Below, piece by piece: positions 1 through 12,225 of a stretch of DNA of 64,000 nucleotides (positions within the stretch are counted from its first letter, which is position 1; every line of letters starts with the position of its first letter). Origin of the DNA: Helicobacter pylori (GTDB taxonomy: Bacteria > Campylobacterota > Campylobacteria > Campylobacterales > Helicobacteraceae); the NCBI RefSeq assembly GCF_016748675.1, contig NZ_CP051534.1:1364001-1428000 (forward strand), given 5' to 3'. Made by a program: the position numbers and the translations under genes. The notes beneath the pieces are model-generated. The model searched no databases. It worked only from the letters and a program-made list of their open reading frames with translations, and had not been told where the DNA came from.

Positions 1-459
1 TTTAATTTGTTAAAGCTGTGATTCAGGCTTTCTTTATTTAAGACATGCAAACCGATCAATTCAATCCCTAAAAGGCTTAAAGCCCTAAACAAATCCTTAT
101 TTTTTGTGAAAAGGATTTTAGGGTAATCGTTTTTAAGGAAGTCTTCATAACGCTTGCGGTAATTTGGGGAATACAATAACGCATAGATATAGCCTAAAAC
201 CTCTAACGGCTCAAAATGGTGGCTATAATGCTTGTCTATGAAACTTCTAAACTCTGGCGTAAAATTTTCGGTGTAGTTGGGGTTATGGTATAGTGGATTT
301 ACATAATCGCCTCCCTCCATTCCTGGACATGTCCAAGTGCGCAAATCTGAAATTTTATTACTAACAAATCCTACGCCGCTTTTTTGCGATTGACAAAATC
401 TGCGAGAAGTAATTAGCGCGACATTTTTGCGCGTTTGATTGGGTGTTTTAGGGTTTGTT

Positions 460-473
460 GGGGGGGGGGGGGG
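460..473. repeat. G14 homopolymer inside the type IIG gene (C14 in coding strand)
   Basis: Fourteen consecutive G on the + strand. On the coding (-) strand it encodes a proline run. The frame upstream (codon starts at positions equal to 2 mod 3) and downstream are the same, so this length is the ON length for the C-terminal region. Long poly-G/C tracts are the standard slipped-strand switch in H. pylori R-M genes. Confidence 0.9.
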
Positions 474-1124
474 TAACATGTGCTTAAAAACTTCGCTTCG
501 TGGATAAGCGATAAAAGACTTTGATTTACCGGTATAATAAGTGTAGTAAAAATCAAAGGGGCGGTATTGGCACAAAACGATGTATTCTTCTAAGTTATCA
601 GCGTTTGCCCTAACATCTCTAATAGCATATTCTAAACGCCAATCTCTGCCATCTTTTTTAATATTATAAACTCTGCGTAATTCACTGGGTTCTAAGGTTG
701 AAAAATCTTTTAAAAGCTTTAATAAGCTCTCTTTGTCTTTATGGAAAACGACATGATCTCGTTGCGAACAAATACCGGTGCTTCCAACTTGAAACACCTC
801 CTGAACGCTAAACCCTTGTTCGTATTCCTCTAACAAGGGCGTTTTTTGAGGTATGAGTAAGTAAAAAGGCCCTCTTGGGGCAAGCTCAAGCCATTCAATG
901 CTATTCAAATCGTTTTGGGCTAAAAAGGCGTATTTTTCAGCCCTTTGGCCATAAACATCATAATAGTAGATTTTTGGCTTGGTGGCTTGCGCCTTTTTGA
1001 CAAAGAGGTTGATGGAGACGCCTTGCATGATATTGAAAACATTTTCGTCTTTTGCGCCTTGTGGGGTTTCCTCCTTTTTCCTAGCGTTTCCATGCAAATT
1101 TAAGATATAAAGCTCATCGTAGCA

Positions 1125-2200
1125 TTCTAAAAGAGAGCGCCTTAACCCTCTAAAAGTAGGGTTGTCTAAAAAGGCGTTGTTAGAGATAAAGCCAAAAAGG
1201 CCATGCCCTAACGATTCGATCTTGTTTTGAGCGAAACGCATGAATTTCACGTAATCGTCTAAGAGCCATTTAGGGTTTTTCTCCTTTTGTAGTTTGTATT
1301 TGGAATGGAGATTTTTAAGTTCCTTTAGGGCGTTTTTACTACCGCTTTCTTTTTGGGTTTGAATGTTTTTTAAAAGCGTTTGGATTTTATCGGCAAGTTT
1401 AATATTTTTTTCAATTTCTATGGTTTGAAATTCAGGCTCTATGCCGTAAGTGGCTTTCACTTCCCATTCAAACAGGCCCTCATTACTGCTCGCCCCACTA
1501 TAAGGGGGGTTACCGGTGATGATAAGGATGTTTTCATCTTTTTTGATTTCTTGAGCGCTTTTAAGCTCTTTTTCAAAAATCGGGTTTAGCCCACGATAAG
1601 CAGCGATCTCACTAGGCTGTATGAAGGTGTTGGTTAAAATGATTTGAAGCGCATCGTTTTCTTTCTAAAAGAGAGCGCCTTAACCCTCTAAAAGTAGGGT
1701 TGTCTAAAAAGGCGTTGTTAGAGATAAAGCCAAAAAGGCCATGCCCTAACGATTCGATCTTGTTTTGAGCGAAACGCATGAATTTCACGTAATCGTCTAA
1801 GAGCCATTTAGGGTTTTTCTCCTTTTGTAGTTTGTATTTGGAATGGAGATTTTTAAGTTCCTTTAGGGCGTTTTTACTACCGCTTTCTTTTTGGGTTTGA
1901 ATGTTTTTTAAAAGCGTTTGGATTTTATCGGCAAGTTTAATATTTTTTTCAATTTCTATGGTTTGAAATTCAGGCTCTATGCCGTAAGTGGCTTTCACTT
2001 CCCATTCAAACAGGCCCTCATTACTGCTCGCCCCACTATAAGGGGGGTTACCGGTGATGATAAGGATGTTTTCATCTTTTTTGATTTCTTGAGCGCTTTT
2101 AAGCTCTTTTTCAAAAATCGGGTTTAGCCCACGATAAGCAGCGATCTCACTAGGCTGTATGAAGGTGTTGGTTAAAATGATTTGAAGCGCATCGTTTTCT
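1125..2200. repeat. 538-bp perfect-looking tandem duplication (two copies)
   Basis: Copy A runs 1125-1662 and copy B 1663-2200, head to tail. I matched both boundaries and the interior by eye with an offset of 538 and saw no difference. The copies share a few bases of CTT/TTCT at the junction. 538 is not a multiple of 3, so the repeat frameshifts the host gene. Both copies contain the NPPY catalytic motif. Confidence 0.93.
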
Positions 2201-3510
2201 TTGAGAGGCTTTTTAAATTCCTCTTTAAAGGCTTGGCTGAGGTTCAAATGAGCGATCGCATAAGGAGCGATCAAGTATTCAAACCCATAGAATTGCTTCA
2301 AGAGGTTTTGGTATTTGTCCTCTTTAGTGGAGGTGCCTCCATCGCTTGTTTTTCTCGTTTCTAGCGCTTTCCTGAACGCTTCCAATAAAAAAGTGCCTGT
2401 GCCGGTAGCAAAATCTAAAAGCTTGATGTTTTCGTTATCTAAAGCGCTTTTTAAGCCTAAGGGAGCGTCTTTGAAATGCGTTTTGAGCAGGCTATCCAAA
2501 GCGTTAATGATGAATTTAACCACAGAATCTGGGGTATAGTACACGCCCTTCTTCTCTCGCAATTTAGGGTCATAAGCGCTTAAAAAGGTTTCATAAAAGT
2601 GCAAATAAGGGTCTTTATCGTCATTCAAATCTTTAATGATAGAGCCCATATCAACATGATTGATCAAGCTTAAAATTTCATCTAAAAGCCATTGGATTTC
2701 TTTAATTGCATCAAGCTTCTTTAAAAAATCCGCCATTTCTCTGATCACAGCGAAATTTTTAGGGATCGAACTCCTCACATTATCCAAATTGATTTTTTCA
2801 AAAGGGTGGTTGAGCTTGGCTATAAAAAGGCTGTAGGTGAGCGTTTGAGCGAGTGCATCGCTAAAGTCTTCAAAGCTCAATTCTTCATAAAGATATTCTT
2901 TAAAATTCTTAAAAATGCTAGAAACTTGCTCGTCTTTTTGGTATGTGATCAAAGCGTCTTTTAAATACTTGGTGGGCGCGCTTAATGCGTTTGCGAAATC
3001 TTTAGCGTTAGTGATAGGGGCCGCTTCGTGATTGAAAAAGCCTCTAAACAATTCAATCAGATCGCGTTCGGTTTGCGGGTTGGGTTTTAGGGGTTTAGAG
3101 AGTTCATCAAGGCTAGCGATAGAGATTTTTCTTTTAATTGAAGGCTTATTCTCTTCATCTTTCCCTACCCACATGAAATTAAGGTAATCGGTGAGCATGA
3201 GATTAGGGTTTAATTCTAAATATTTAAGGATTTGATCGTTTTTTAAGAGCTGGCTAAGATTGGTCCCTACCTTTTTATTTTCTATATAGCCAATGTTAAG
3301 CCCTTGATAAGAGATGCGAAAATCAGGCTGACTTCCTCGCTCTCTTTTAGGCTCATGCTCAATCTTAAATTCTTTATTGAAATGGTCTTTTAAGCTATCA
3401 AGCAAGTCGTGTAAAGAATGGCGGTGTGCGAGTTCGTTCTTTTCAGGCGTAAGATCTTTAATGCCTTCTAAATATTCTTTTAGCATATCAATAACCCCTT
3501 TTTAAAGTTT

Positions 3511-5331
<1,821 letters not shown>

Positions 5332-5342
<11 letters not shown>

Positions 5343-6135
5343 GAAATTCCCCTATACTTTCCCCAAACTTCACGCTTTTTTCTCTCAAATCCTTAAAAGC
5401 GGTGTTTTGAATGAATAAAACGATCGTAGAGCCCATTTCAAAATTCCCTAAATTATCCCCTTTTTTCACCTTAATCGGAGGGTTGTAAGAGTAGGTTTGC
5501 GTGAAACGGGCTTTAGCGTTAGTTTGGATATTCTTATCAAAATTAAAACGCATTTTACCCACATTTAACGCTCCCACCGCTACAAAATACAATTGATTGC
5601 CTTGAATGTCTTTTGCAACAAGCACTACCCTTTCATTGCCCACAAACAGATTGTTGTTTTTGTAAAGCGAGGGCTTATTGACCGACAGTAATTTCCCCGC
5701 AAAATAACGAGCCTCTAAAATTTCTAAATCGCAAGGGGCGTGGTAGTGGTGGTAATCTTTGGGCGAAAGGTAAAAATTCGCATAGAAAAAAGAAGGGCTT
5801 AAGGGGTTGATTTCGCCCACTAATTCATGCGCTTTATAGGGCATGCCTTTAATTTGTAAGGCGGTATCGTTATCTAAAAAAGCGCATTCCGTGATCAAAG
5901 CATCGCAAGGCGCAATGCAAATATTAGGGGATTTGTCAAAGGGTCGTTCTTTTTTTAAGGAGCGCGTGAAAAGAGCGTTCAAACTCTTGTAGTTTTCCAA
6001 AGGCTCAAACTCGCTCAAATCAATTTTAAAGATCTTAACATAAAGAGCGTTGATACCTTTTTGGATAAAAGAAGGGAATTTATAGCCAGCCACAGAGCCA
6101 AAAACCCTTGAAAGAGCGTTGCTTAAAGCTACCAT
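5332..6135 (-). CDS. psd: Phosphatidylserine decarboxylase proenzyme
   Basis: Pyruvoyl-dependent inner-membrane enzyme that makes phosphatidylethanolamine, the main H. pylori phospholipid. 267 aa. The self-cleavage site that forms the pyruvoyl group is the Gly235-Ser236-Thr237 motif near the C-terminus, giving a large beta chain and a roughly 30-residue alpha chain. The segment with paired His ([10 protein letters not shown]) matches the family's catalytic histidine region. The ATG overlaps the stop of the upstream DUF6115-like gene by 7 nt, and the 3' end overlaps nadA, so it sits in the same operon. Confidence 0.95.
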
Positions 6136-6635
6136 TTTAACCCTGCCATGTTCAGTATAAATTCCACCTCGCCCTTACTCACTTTAAATTCTTTAGAAAT
6201 AGAATCCACGCTATAACCTTCTTGATACATTTTCAAAACCTGTTTTTCGTTGATTTCATCGCTAGCAGCATAATGCCCCATGTCTTTGAATTTGTTTTCT
6301 AAAGTAATGATTTTTTCTTCTAAATAATCGCGCTCTTTGTCCATGGATTTTTGGATTTCTTGCAACTGGCTATAAAGGTGTGAAAGGGTCGTTTTTAATG
6401 AGCTATCCTCTTTAGCGCTTTTTTCTAAAGAAAGGCCTTCCAAACGCCCCTCTAATTCTTGCAAGCGCTTAGAATAAATATAATTTTCTTGATAGGATTC
6501 ATCTAAGGTTTTTTCTAAACGCCTCATTTTATGGTAAAACTCTTTTTCTTTAAGATACAAATACCCCACCAAGCACACCAACACCAATAAAATCGCCCCC
6601 AAAACGACCATAAACAAATCATTAGAAGATAACAT
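6129..6635 (-). CDS. Membrane-anchored coiled-coil protein with C-terminal HTH-like segment (DUF6115-like)
   Basis: 168 aa. Residues about 7-28 form one hydrophobic transmembrane segment; about 30-115 are rich in heptad-like Leu/Glu/Lys and look like a coiled coil; the last 35 residues ([25 protein letters not shown] region) resemble a helix-turn-helix of the sort that senses or binds DNA. This matches the HP1358 family, with no established function. Its position directly upstream of psd, overlapping by 7 nt, indicates cotranscription. Function not assigned; architecture resembles small membrane-tethered regulators, which is inference only. Confidence 0.75.
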   Translation of the reverse strand: MLSSNDLFMVVLGAILLVLVCLVGYLYLKEKEFYHKMRRLEKTLDESYQENYIYSKRLQELEGRLEGLSLEKSAKEDSSLKTTLSHLYSQLQEIQKSMDKERDYLEEKIITLENKFKDMGHYAASDEINEKQVLKMYQEGYSVDSISKEFKVSKGEVEFILNMAGLKW

Positions 6636-6647
6636 GATTGCTCCCGT

Positions 6648-7142
6648 TCATAATTTTAAGCCTTTTCTTTCGCTATCAACAATGAAAGAATCATAACGCT
6701 TAATGTCTAAGGCGTGCATGCGAGTGATTTCTAAAAAATCTTTATCCCTTGCCACGCCAAAAAAGGCTAGGATTTTCCCTTCTAACACGCAACGCCCATA
6801 ATAAGTTTGAGGCGCTATCAGGCTTTGTTTTTTTAGGCAAACTAGCCCATGCCCTAAAGCAGTGATGCGATCCTTTTGCTCCAATTCAAGTAGGTTTTCT
6901 TTTAAAAGCAGGCTCTCTAATTTTTCTAGCTTGAAATACAGCGCTTTGAGCAATTCCAGAGTGTCATTTTCAACGTTCAAGCGTGAAAAATCAAAGCCAG
7001 AATTTAACCAATCAAATTCTTCTAACACCGCTAAAGAGCGTTTACTTTTAGAGATAAACCTTTCATAAGAGAACGATAAATCGCACTGGACTAAGCGCGT
7101 TTCAAACCCTAAAGCTTGGGATCTTAAAACCAACTCATGCAT
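6648..7142 (-). CDS. Conserved hypothetical protein (HP1359-like)
   Basis: 164 aa from the ATG at 7142, which overlaps the ubiA stop by 8 nt; this start is chosen over the longer reading from 7199 because the extra N-terminal residues only read ubiA in another frame. No domain is recognised. The protein is mixed alpha/beta with a Leu/Glu-rich middle (about 70-105) and no signal peptide or membrane segment in the short form. Translational coupling to the prenyltransferase gene is the only functional clue. Confidence 0.65.
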   Translation of the reverse strand: MHELVLRSQALGFETRLVQCDLSFSYERFISKSKRSLAVLEEFDWLNSGFDFSRLNVENDTLELLKALYFKLEKLESLLLKENLLELEQKDRITALGHGLVCLKKQSLIAPQTYYGRCVLEGKILAFFGVARDKDFLEITRMHALDIKRYDSFIVDSERKGLKL

Positions 7143-8019
7143 GCTTAAACCCCACATCAAGGACGATGAAAATAAAAAACACCACCCCCAAATAGCCATT
7201 ACTCACAAAAAAGGCTTTCGGGATGTTTTTATAATCTCTAGCCACTAAGACCTGCTCATAGAGTAAAATCAAAGTTGAAACCCCTAACCCTAAATACGCA
7301 AAAACCCCCCCATGATAGCACTTTATAAAAAAAAGCCAGCATATCAGTGCCACAAGGTGTGAGAGCCTTGAAAGATTCAAACACCACTTTTCCCCTAATT
7401 TACTAGGAATGGAAAACAAGCCCCTTTCTTTATCAAACTCCATATCCTGTAAAGAATAGAGCAAATCAAACCCAGCCACCCACAGCATCACCCCTAAAGC
7501 CAAAAAGACATTCCATAAAGGAATATCCCCTAAAACCGCCACGCTTCCTGCAATGGGGGCTAAACCCAAAGCCAAACCCACTACAAAATGCGCCAAAGAA
7601 GAAAAGCGCTTGAAATACGAATACCCCCCTAAAATGATTAAAAAAGGTAACGAAAGCCTGAAAGCTAAAGGGTTAATGAAATAGCTCACCACCACGAACA
7701 AAAGCGCGTTTGAAACGCTAAAAATGACCATGCCTTTAACGCTGATTCTGCCATCCACGCTCGGGCGGTTTTTCGTCCTTGGGTTGTCCTTATCAATGTC
7801 TCTATCCACTAAGCGGTTAAACCCCATAGCGAAGTTTCTTGCCCCTAGTAAGGCCAAAAAACAAAGGATTAAGGTTTCTAAGTCAAAAAAGAGCGTTTGA
7901 TTTTTTTGATAGGAGCTTATGACCATAGCCATGAGTAAAAACATGCTAGAAAATATCGTATGCTCCAAAGCGACCAATTCGCTTAAAGCTTTGATTTGGT
8001 GCGTGATTTTTTTAAGCAA
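7135..8019 (-). CDS. ubiA: UbiA-family prenyltransferase (menaquinone pathway, MqnP-like)
   Basis: Polytopic inner-membrane enzyme transferring a polyprenyl chain to an aromatic acid. 294 aa with about eight or nine hydrophobic segments. Both Asp-rich Mg2+-diphosphate motifs are visible: N68-x3-D72-x3-D76 (NRLVDRDID) and D192-x3-D196 (QDMEFD). H. pylori has no ubiquinone and makes menaquinone by the futalosine route, so the MqnP role is more likely than 4-hydroxybenzoate prenylation despite the historical name. Overlaps the next gene by 8 nt. Confidence 0.9.
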   Translation of the reverse strand: MLKKITHQIKALSELVALEHTIFSSMFLLMAMVISSYQKNQTLFFDLETLILCFLALLGARNFAMGFNRLVDRDIDKDNPRTKNRPSVDGRISVKGMVIFSVSNALLFVVVSYFINPLAFRLSLPFLIILGGYSYFKRFSSLAHFVVGLALGLAPIAGSVAVLGDIPLWNVFLALGVMLWVAGFDLLYSLQDMEFDKERGLFSIPSKLGEKWCLNLSRLSHLVALICWLFFIKCYHGGVFAYLGLGVSTLILLYEQVLVARDYKNIPKAFFVSNGYLGVVFFIFIVLDVGFKHA

Positions 8020-8047
8020 TTATTTGATCCCTAATAAAATGACTTTT

Positions 8048-9361
8048 CTAACCTACAATTAAGCTAGGCATTATAATATATTGATAGCAACAATACAAGA
8101 AAAAGCCCGCACTTAAAACATTCATGCTTAAATAAACTTTAAAAAAACGCGCACTCAAAATCGTTAAACATAAATGCACCCCTAAAAGCCATAAGGGCGA
8201 AGGAACCGAAATCGTAGGGATGGTTAAAGGCATGCTTAAAATATGATCCAACAAAGACCCTAAACCCACCGCATGCAAGAACAAACTCAAAGGGAAAAAC
8301 ACGATAAAAATCAAGCCTAAAGGAATGCTAAAGAGCTGGTAGGGCGAAAACATAGGGAAAAAGGCATGCGCGACAATGAGCATGTTCAAAAACACTAACA
8401 CGCTTAAAGCGATCGCTTGAAACGATCGCATTAAAAAAGAAGAGGTTTTAAAAAAGGCTTGAGTGTGTTTTAAAAATAAAAAGATATACCACACCCCACA
8501 AACAGAAAGCAAAAACCCCACGCTAAAAAGCAATTTAGGGAGTAACGCTATAGCGATACAGCAGGCTAAAATCAAAAGCTTAAAACTCAAAAGCCTTACC
8601 CCAAAAAAGCATGCCAAAAACCCTAACAAGCCCATTAAAAACGCCCTGAAAAAAGAGGGTAAAAAATCTAATAACAATAAATACCCTAGCAAAAAAACCC
8701 ACACCAAAACCCCTATATCATAAAAAGCGTTCCTATAAGGGAAATAGCGTTTTTGTAAGGGGGTATAAAAAAGAGAGAAAAGAAAATACACGCTCGCGCT
8801 CAAAATCCCTAAATGGAATCCGCTAATGGCTAGTAAGTGGTTGATCCCTAGAGCGTTAGCCCTGTCTCTTAAGTCTTTATTCAAACTATCCCCTATAAAT
8901 AATGCGCGGTATAAATTCCCCACTAAAGCGCTTGAATGAGCACCATCAATGAAACGGCGCCAATGCGATTTGAAATCTTGTTTCCGTGTTAAAGAAAAAG
9001 AATAAGTTTGAAAAAAGCATGATCTTAAAGACTCTAAGAACGAGCAAGGTTTGATTTTGCCAAAAAATTGCGCGTAGCGGTATTGGAGGTTTTTTAAAGG
9101 CTCTTTAATGGTGGCATAAAAGATCATACCCTTTGATTGGAGCTTTAAAACAAAATAGGTTTTTTGATCTTTAGTTTTAGGGTATTGCAACAAGATTTGA
9201 GCGTTCAGGCTTGTAGGTTTTGAAAAATCAAGCTTTTGGTAATTCAAGTATTCTAAATAAAGATTGAGTGCTAACAAAAGGCTTAAAAACACCCCACACC
9301 ATAAGTATTCTTTGGGGGTTGCAAGAAGTTCAAACGCCCCCTGAAAAGTTTTATCTTTCAA
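8048..9361 (-). CDS. comEC: ComEC/Rec2-family DNA uptake channel, short form
   Basis: Inner-membrane channel for single-stranded DNA entry during natural transformation. 437 aa with an N-terminal membrane segment, a soluble region to about 155 and then the competence core beginning near ALGINHLLAISGFHLG, followed by at least eight hydrophobic helices. Compared with the roughly 750-aa Bacillus ComEC, the C-terminal metallo-beta-lactamase-like domain is absent; the short form is typical of Helicobacter (HP1361/ComE3). Its ATG overlaps the dnaB stop by 4 nt. In H. pylori it receives DNA delivered to the periplasm by the ComB type IV system. Confidence 0.9.
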   Translation of the reverse strand: MKDKTFQGAFELLATPKEYLWCGVFLSLLLALNLYLEYLNYQKLDFSKPTSLNAQILLQYPKTKDQKTYFVLKLQSKGMIFYATIKEPLKNLQYRYAQFFGKIKPCSFLESLRSCFFQTYSFSLTRKQDFKSHWRRFIDGAHSSALVGNLYRALFIGDSLNKDLRDRANALGINHLLAISGFHLGILSASVYFLFSLFYTPLQKRYFPYRNAFYDIGVLVWVFLLGYLLLLDFLPSFFRAFLMGLLGFLACFFGVRLLSFKLLILACCIAIALLPKLLFSVGFLLSVCGVWYIFLFLKHTQAFFKTSSFLMRSFQAIALSVLVFLNMLIVAHAFFPMFSPYQLFSIPLGLIFIVFFPLSLFLHAVGLGSLLDHILSMPLTIPTISVPSPLWLLGVHLCLTILSARFFKVYLSMNVLSAGFFLYCCYQYIIMPSLIVG

Positions 9362-10818
9362 GTTGTGGGTATTTCAAATTTAGTTTCTTGTCCCTCTTCT
9401 AAATGAGAATCTATGGGCATGTCTTCATAGCGCGTGAAAGGAGCGTTAAAGCGCGTATAAACCGTTCCTGTAGCCCCATTCCTGTTTTTAGCCACAATGA
9501 TTTCAGCCTCTTCAATACTGCCATTTTGCTTGTGGATACGCCTTTCTTCATTAACTTTTAGGTGCAACTCTTGCGCCTCTTCAATTTTGCCTTCTTTTTT
9601 GAGTTTGTCTATTTTGTTGTCTTCAGCCCTCATTTGATAGATATAACCTCTATACAAAAATAAAACAATATCAGCGTCCTGTTCAATCCCTCCGCTGTCT
9701 TTAATATCCGAAAGAATGGGCCGTTTATCGTCTCGGTTTTCCAGGCTGCGGTTGAGTTGCACTAACGCTACGATAGGGATTTCTAATTCTCTGGCTAAAG
9801 TTTTAAGCTCCCTTGAAATTTCAGCGATCTGTTCATGGCGTTCTTTAGTGGCTTTATTCCCTGACATGAGTTGCAAATAGTCAATAAAAGCGATACCCAA
9901 TTCCTTGTGTTGGGATTTAAGCTTTCGCAGTTGCAAGCGGATTTGCTCTATCCTCACATAACTTTTATCGTAGAAAAAGAGTTTTTTTTGCGAAAGGTGA
10001 TCGTAGCATTTGGCTAAATTTTCCCATTGATCATCATCAAGCCTCCCGCTTTCTAAATCATGCATGTTAATAGAAGTGAGATCCGATAACGCCCTTAAAG
10101 CGAGTTGCTCTGCGGACATTTCTAAACTAAAAACCGCTACCCCCCTATCGTCATTGAGCGCAGCTAAGACCATGTTCATCATCAAACTGGTTTTACCCAT
10201 AGACGGCCTTGCCCCTATAATGACTAAACTCCCCTTATTAAAACCGCTCGTATAATTATCCAACTGGACAAATCCAGTCGGTATGCCAGTAACTTCCAAA
10301 CTCCCCTTTCTTTGGTTTTCCGTAATAAGATCCATTGCGCTTTCAAGCACTTCTTTAATGCTCCTAAAGCCCTCTATCGTGCTGCCATTCAATAACGCAT
10401 AGACTTCTCGCTCCACAGTGCCTAAAATATCGCTGGATTTTTGCGCGCTTTCTAGGGCTTGCTCTCTAATGGTGTTGGCCAAGCCAAAAAGTTTTCGTTT
10501 AATGGAAGCGTTTTTAATCTCTTCCACATAGGCTTCAATATTATCTATGGGGCTTGCCGCAAAAATAGCGACTAGATCTTCTTCTTTGATTTGCTTGTCT
10601 TTAGGCATTTTTTGGCGGATAAAATTCTCATCAATGGGGCAATCTTCTTCATGCAGTTTTAAAGCGATTTCAAAAAACAAGCCGTTAGGCGGGTAGTAAA
10701 AATCGCTAGGCTCTAAAACGCTATGAACCTCTTCAATCTTATGATTGGCCAACACAATGCCTGAAAGCACGATCCTTTCAATGTTTTGCAATTGTTGCAA
10801 ATGCTTTAAATGATCCAT
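9358..10818 (-). CDS. dnaB: Replicative DNA helicase DnaB
   Basis: Hexameric 5'-3' helicase that opens the replication fork. 486 aa: N-terminal DnaB domain (about 5-110), linker, then a RecA-type motor with Walker A GARPSMGKT at 202-210, Walker B-like FIDYLQLM and the DIKDSGGIEQDAD arginine-finger region. The H. pylori enzyme is known to work without a DnaC loader. The ATG lies 11 nt after the nnr stop is read in the opposite sense of order, with AAAAGGAT as ribosome binding site. It overlaps comEC by 4 nt. Confidence 0.97.
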   Translation of the reverse strand: MDHLKHLQQLQNIERIVLSGIVLANHKIEEVHSVLEPSDFYYPPNGLFFEIALKLHEEDCPIDENFIRQKMPKDKQIKEEDLVAIFAASPIDNIEAYVEEIKNASIKRKLFGLANTIREQALESAQKSSDILGTVEREVYALLNGSTIEGFRSIKEVLESAMDLITENQRKGSLEVTGIPTGFVQLDNYTSGFNKGSLVIIGARPSMGKTSLMMNMVLAALNDDRGVAVFSLEMSAEQLALRALSDLTSINMHDLESGRLDDDQWENLAKCYDHLSQKKLFFYDKSYVRIEQIRLQLRKLKSQHKELGIAFIDYLQLMSGNKATKERHEQIAEISRELKTLARELEIPIVALVQLNRSLENRDDKRPILSDIKDSGGIEQDADIVLFLYRGYIYQMRAEDNKIDKLKKEGKIEEAQELHLKVNEERRIHKQNGSIEEAEIIVAKNRNGATGTVYTRFNAPFTRYEDMPIDSHLEEGQETKFEIPTT

Positions 10819-10828
10819 TTTTATCCTT

Positions 10829-12223
10829 TTATAGTCGTTTGATCTTTTCTATCAAATCTAGGGGCGTTAAAGCGTAGTTATTCTTAAATTCTAAACCCGC
10901 TAGGGCGTGCGCCAAACTTGCGTTAATGGCGGCGTCTAAAGGCGTGTAGTTTTGAGAAAGTAGGCTTACAATCAGCCCCGCTAACACATCGCCACTCCCA
11001 GCTTTGGCTAAAGCCACGCTCCCTAAATTGTTGATAAAAGTTCGCCCTTGATGAGCGATCAGGGTATTAGCCCCCTTTAAAAGCAAAACCACTTTGGGGT
11101 ATTTTTGAGAAAAATCCCTTGCGATTTCTAGTTTATTGTCTAGTAATTCTAGCATGCTTATATTGATCCCCACTAATTTCAATAACGATAAAAACTCTTT
11201 AGGGTGAGGGGTTAAGATCACTTCTTTTTCTAAGGCTTGTAACACCTCTTTATGATAAAAAACGCCCGCATCTAAAACGCATGGGGCTAATTCAAGCCAC
11301 TTCTTAAAATCCTTTGGAATATTTTCTAACCCCATGCCAAGAGCGAACGCGCTTAAGGGGTTAGGGAAATTTTCACAAAAAACCAATTCTAAAGGCTTGT
11401 TATTAGAAGTTATCTCGCATTCTAACGCTTGAATACTCACCACCCCAGATCCAAAACTTAACGCACTTATTGCGCTCAATAACCCCGCCCCACTATGCTT
11501 ACCCAAAAGTACATGTGCATGCCCGTAATCGCCTTTGTGAGCGTTTTTTCTATCCCTTAAGGGCAGTTTGAGATCGCTTTTTTCTAGTAAAAAAGTGTCT
11601 GTTGGGATCTCATAGGTTTGATGAAAAACCCCTAAATGCCCCACCTTCAATTCCCCTACATAGTCTTTAGCCCTATCGCTCAATAAGCATGATTTGATAG
11701 CGCCCATGCTGATAGTCAAATCCGCTTTAAACGCCCTCTTATCCACCCTGCCTTTAGAATCGATCCCGCTAGGAATGTCGCAAGCGATTTTAAAGCGCGC
11801 TTTTTGAGAAAGGCTTTCAAAATCTAAAAACGGCTCTAATTCGCCCTTAAAAGCGCTCCCTACCACGCAATCCACTAACACATCGCATTCCAAATCTTTA
11901 GGATTGTCTTCCCATGTTTTGATGGCTACCCCTACTTTTTTGGCCCTTTCTTTTTGCAATTGGCACATGGGGCTTTTGGCTAATTTCATTTCAAAAACTA
12001 GCGTTTTAAAACGCCCCACTAAACGCCTGGCTAATGCATAGCCATCGCCCCCATTATCCCCGCTCCCACAAAGGATAATGACTTTAGCGCCTAAAGAAGC
12101 GTTTTGTAAAACCGCCCTTTCTAAAGCCATAGCGGCGTTTTCCATTAAAATGTCTTCGCTTAAATTAAATTCTTCAAGCGCCCTTTTGTCTAGGGCATTC
12201 ACTTTTTCATACACTGAAAGCAT
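10829..12223 (-). CDS. nnr: Bifunctional NAD(P)H-hydrate epimerase / ADP-dependent dehydratase
   Basis: Repairs damaged hydrated NAD(P)H. 464 aa from the ATG at 12223, three nt after the crdS stop; the longer reading from 12247 would start inside crdS. The N-terminal YjeF epimerase half carries GSGDNGGDG near 53-61. The C-terminal ribokinase-like dehydratase half carries HPKEF and the AGSGDVLAG anion-hole motif, with its Asp near residue 412. Both halves are complete, so a bifunctional enzyme is expected. Confidence 0.92.
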   Translation of the reverse strand: MLSVYEKVNALDKRALEEFNLSEDILMENAAMALERAVLQNASLGAKVIILCGSGDNGGDGYALARRLVGRFKTLVFEMKLAKSPMCQLQKERAKKVGVAIKTWEDNPKDLECDVLVDCVVGSAFKGELEPFLDFESLSQKARFKIACDIPSGIDSKGRVDKRAFKADLTISMGAIKSCLLSDRAKDYVGELKVGHLGVFHQTYEIPTDTFLLEKSDLKLPLRDRKNAHKGDYGHAHVLLGKHSGAGLLSAISALSFGSGVVSIQALECEITSNNKPLELVFCENFPNPLSAFALGMGLENIPKDFKKWLELAPCVLDAGVFYHKEVLQALEKEVILTPHPKEFLSLLKLVGINISMLELLDNKLEIARDFSQKYPKVVLLLKGANTLIAHQGRTFINNLGSVALAKAGSGDVLAGLIVSLLSQNYTPLDAAINASLAHALAGLEFKNNYALTPLDLIEKIKRL

Positions 12224-12225
12224 CT

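Larger units (their letters stand above)
1..3486 (-). pseudogene. Type IIG restriction-methylation enzyme, disrupted by tandem duplication; 3' end outside window
   Basis: Single-chain restriction/N6-adenine methyltransferase, the HP1353/HP1354-type gene of H. pylori. The N-terminal fragment (3486 down to 1612, 624 aa) has a PD-(D/E)xK-like nuclease signature (P54-D55, E69-N-K71), methyltransferase motif I DFATGTGTF near residues 358-366 and motif IV NPPY at 480-483. At the junction 1663/1662 the reading frame enters a second copy of a 538-bp segment out of phase, adds 16 foreign residues and stops at 1612. The original frame resumes in the left copy and stays open from about 1660 to position 1, including the target-recognition-like C-terminus and a G14 tract at 460-473, which I translated as in frame. 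So the only frame error seen is the duplication. The family is sure from motifs; the target sequence is unknown. Confidence 0.85.

Noticed and set aside
1380-2127. Two identical 69-aa open frames on the + strand
   Set aside because: They are opposite-strand shadows of the two copies of the duplicated type IIG segment.
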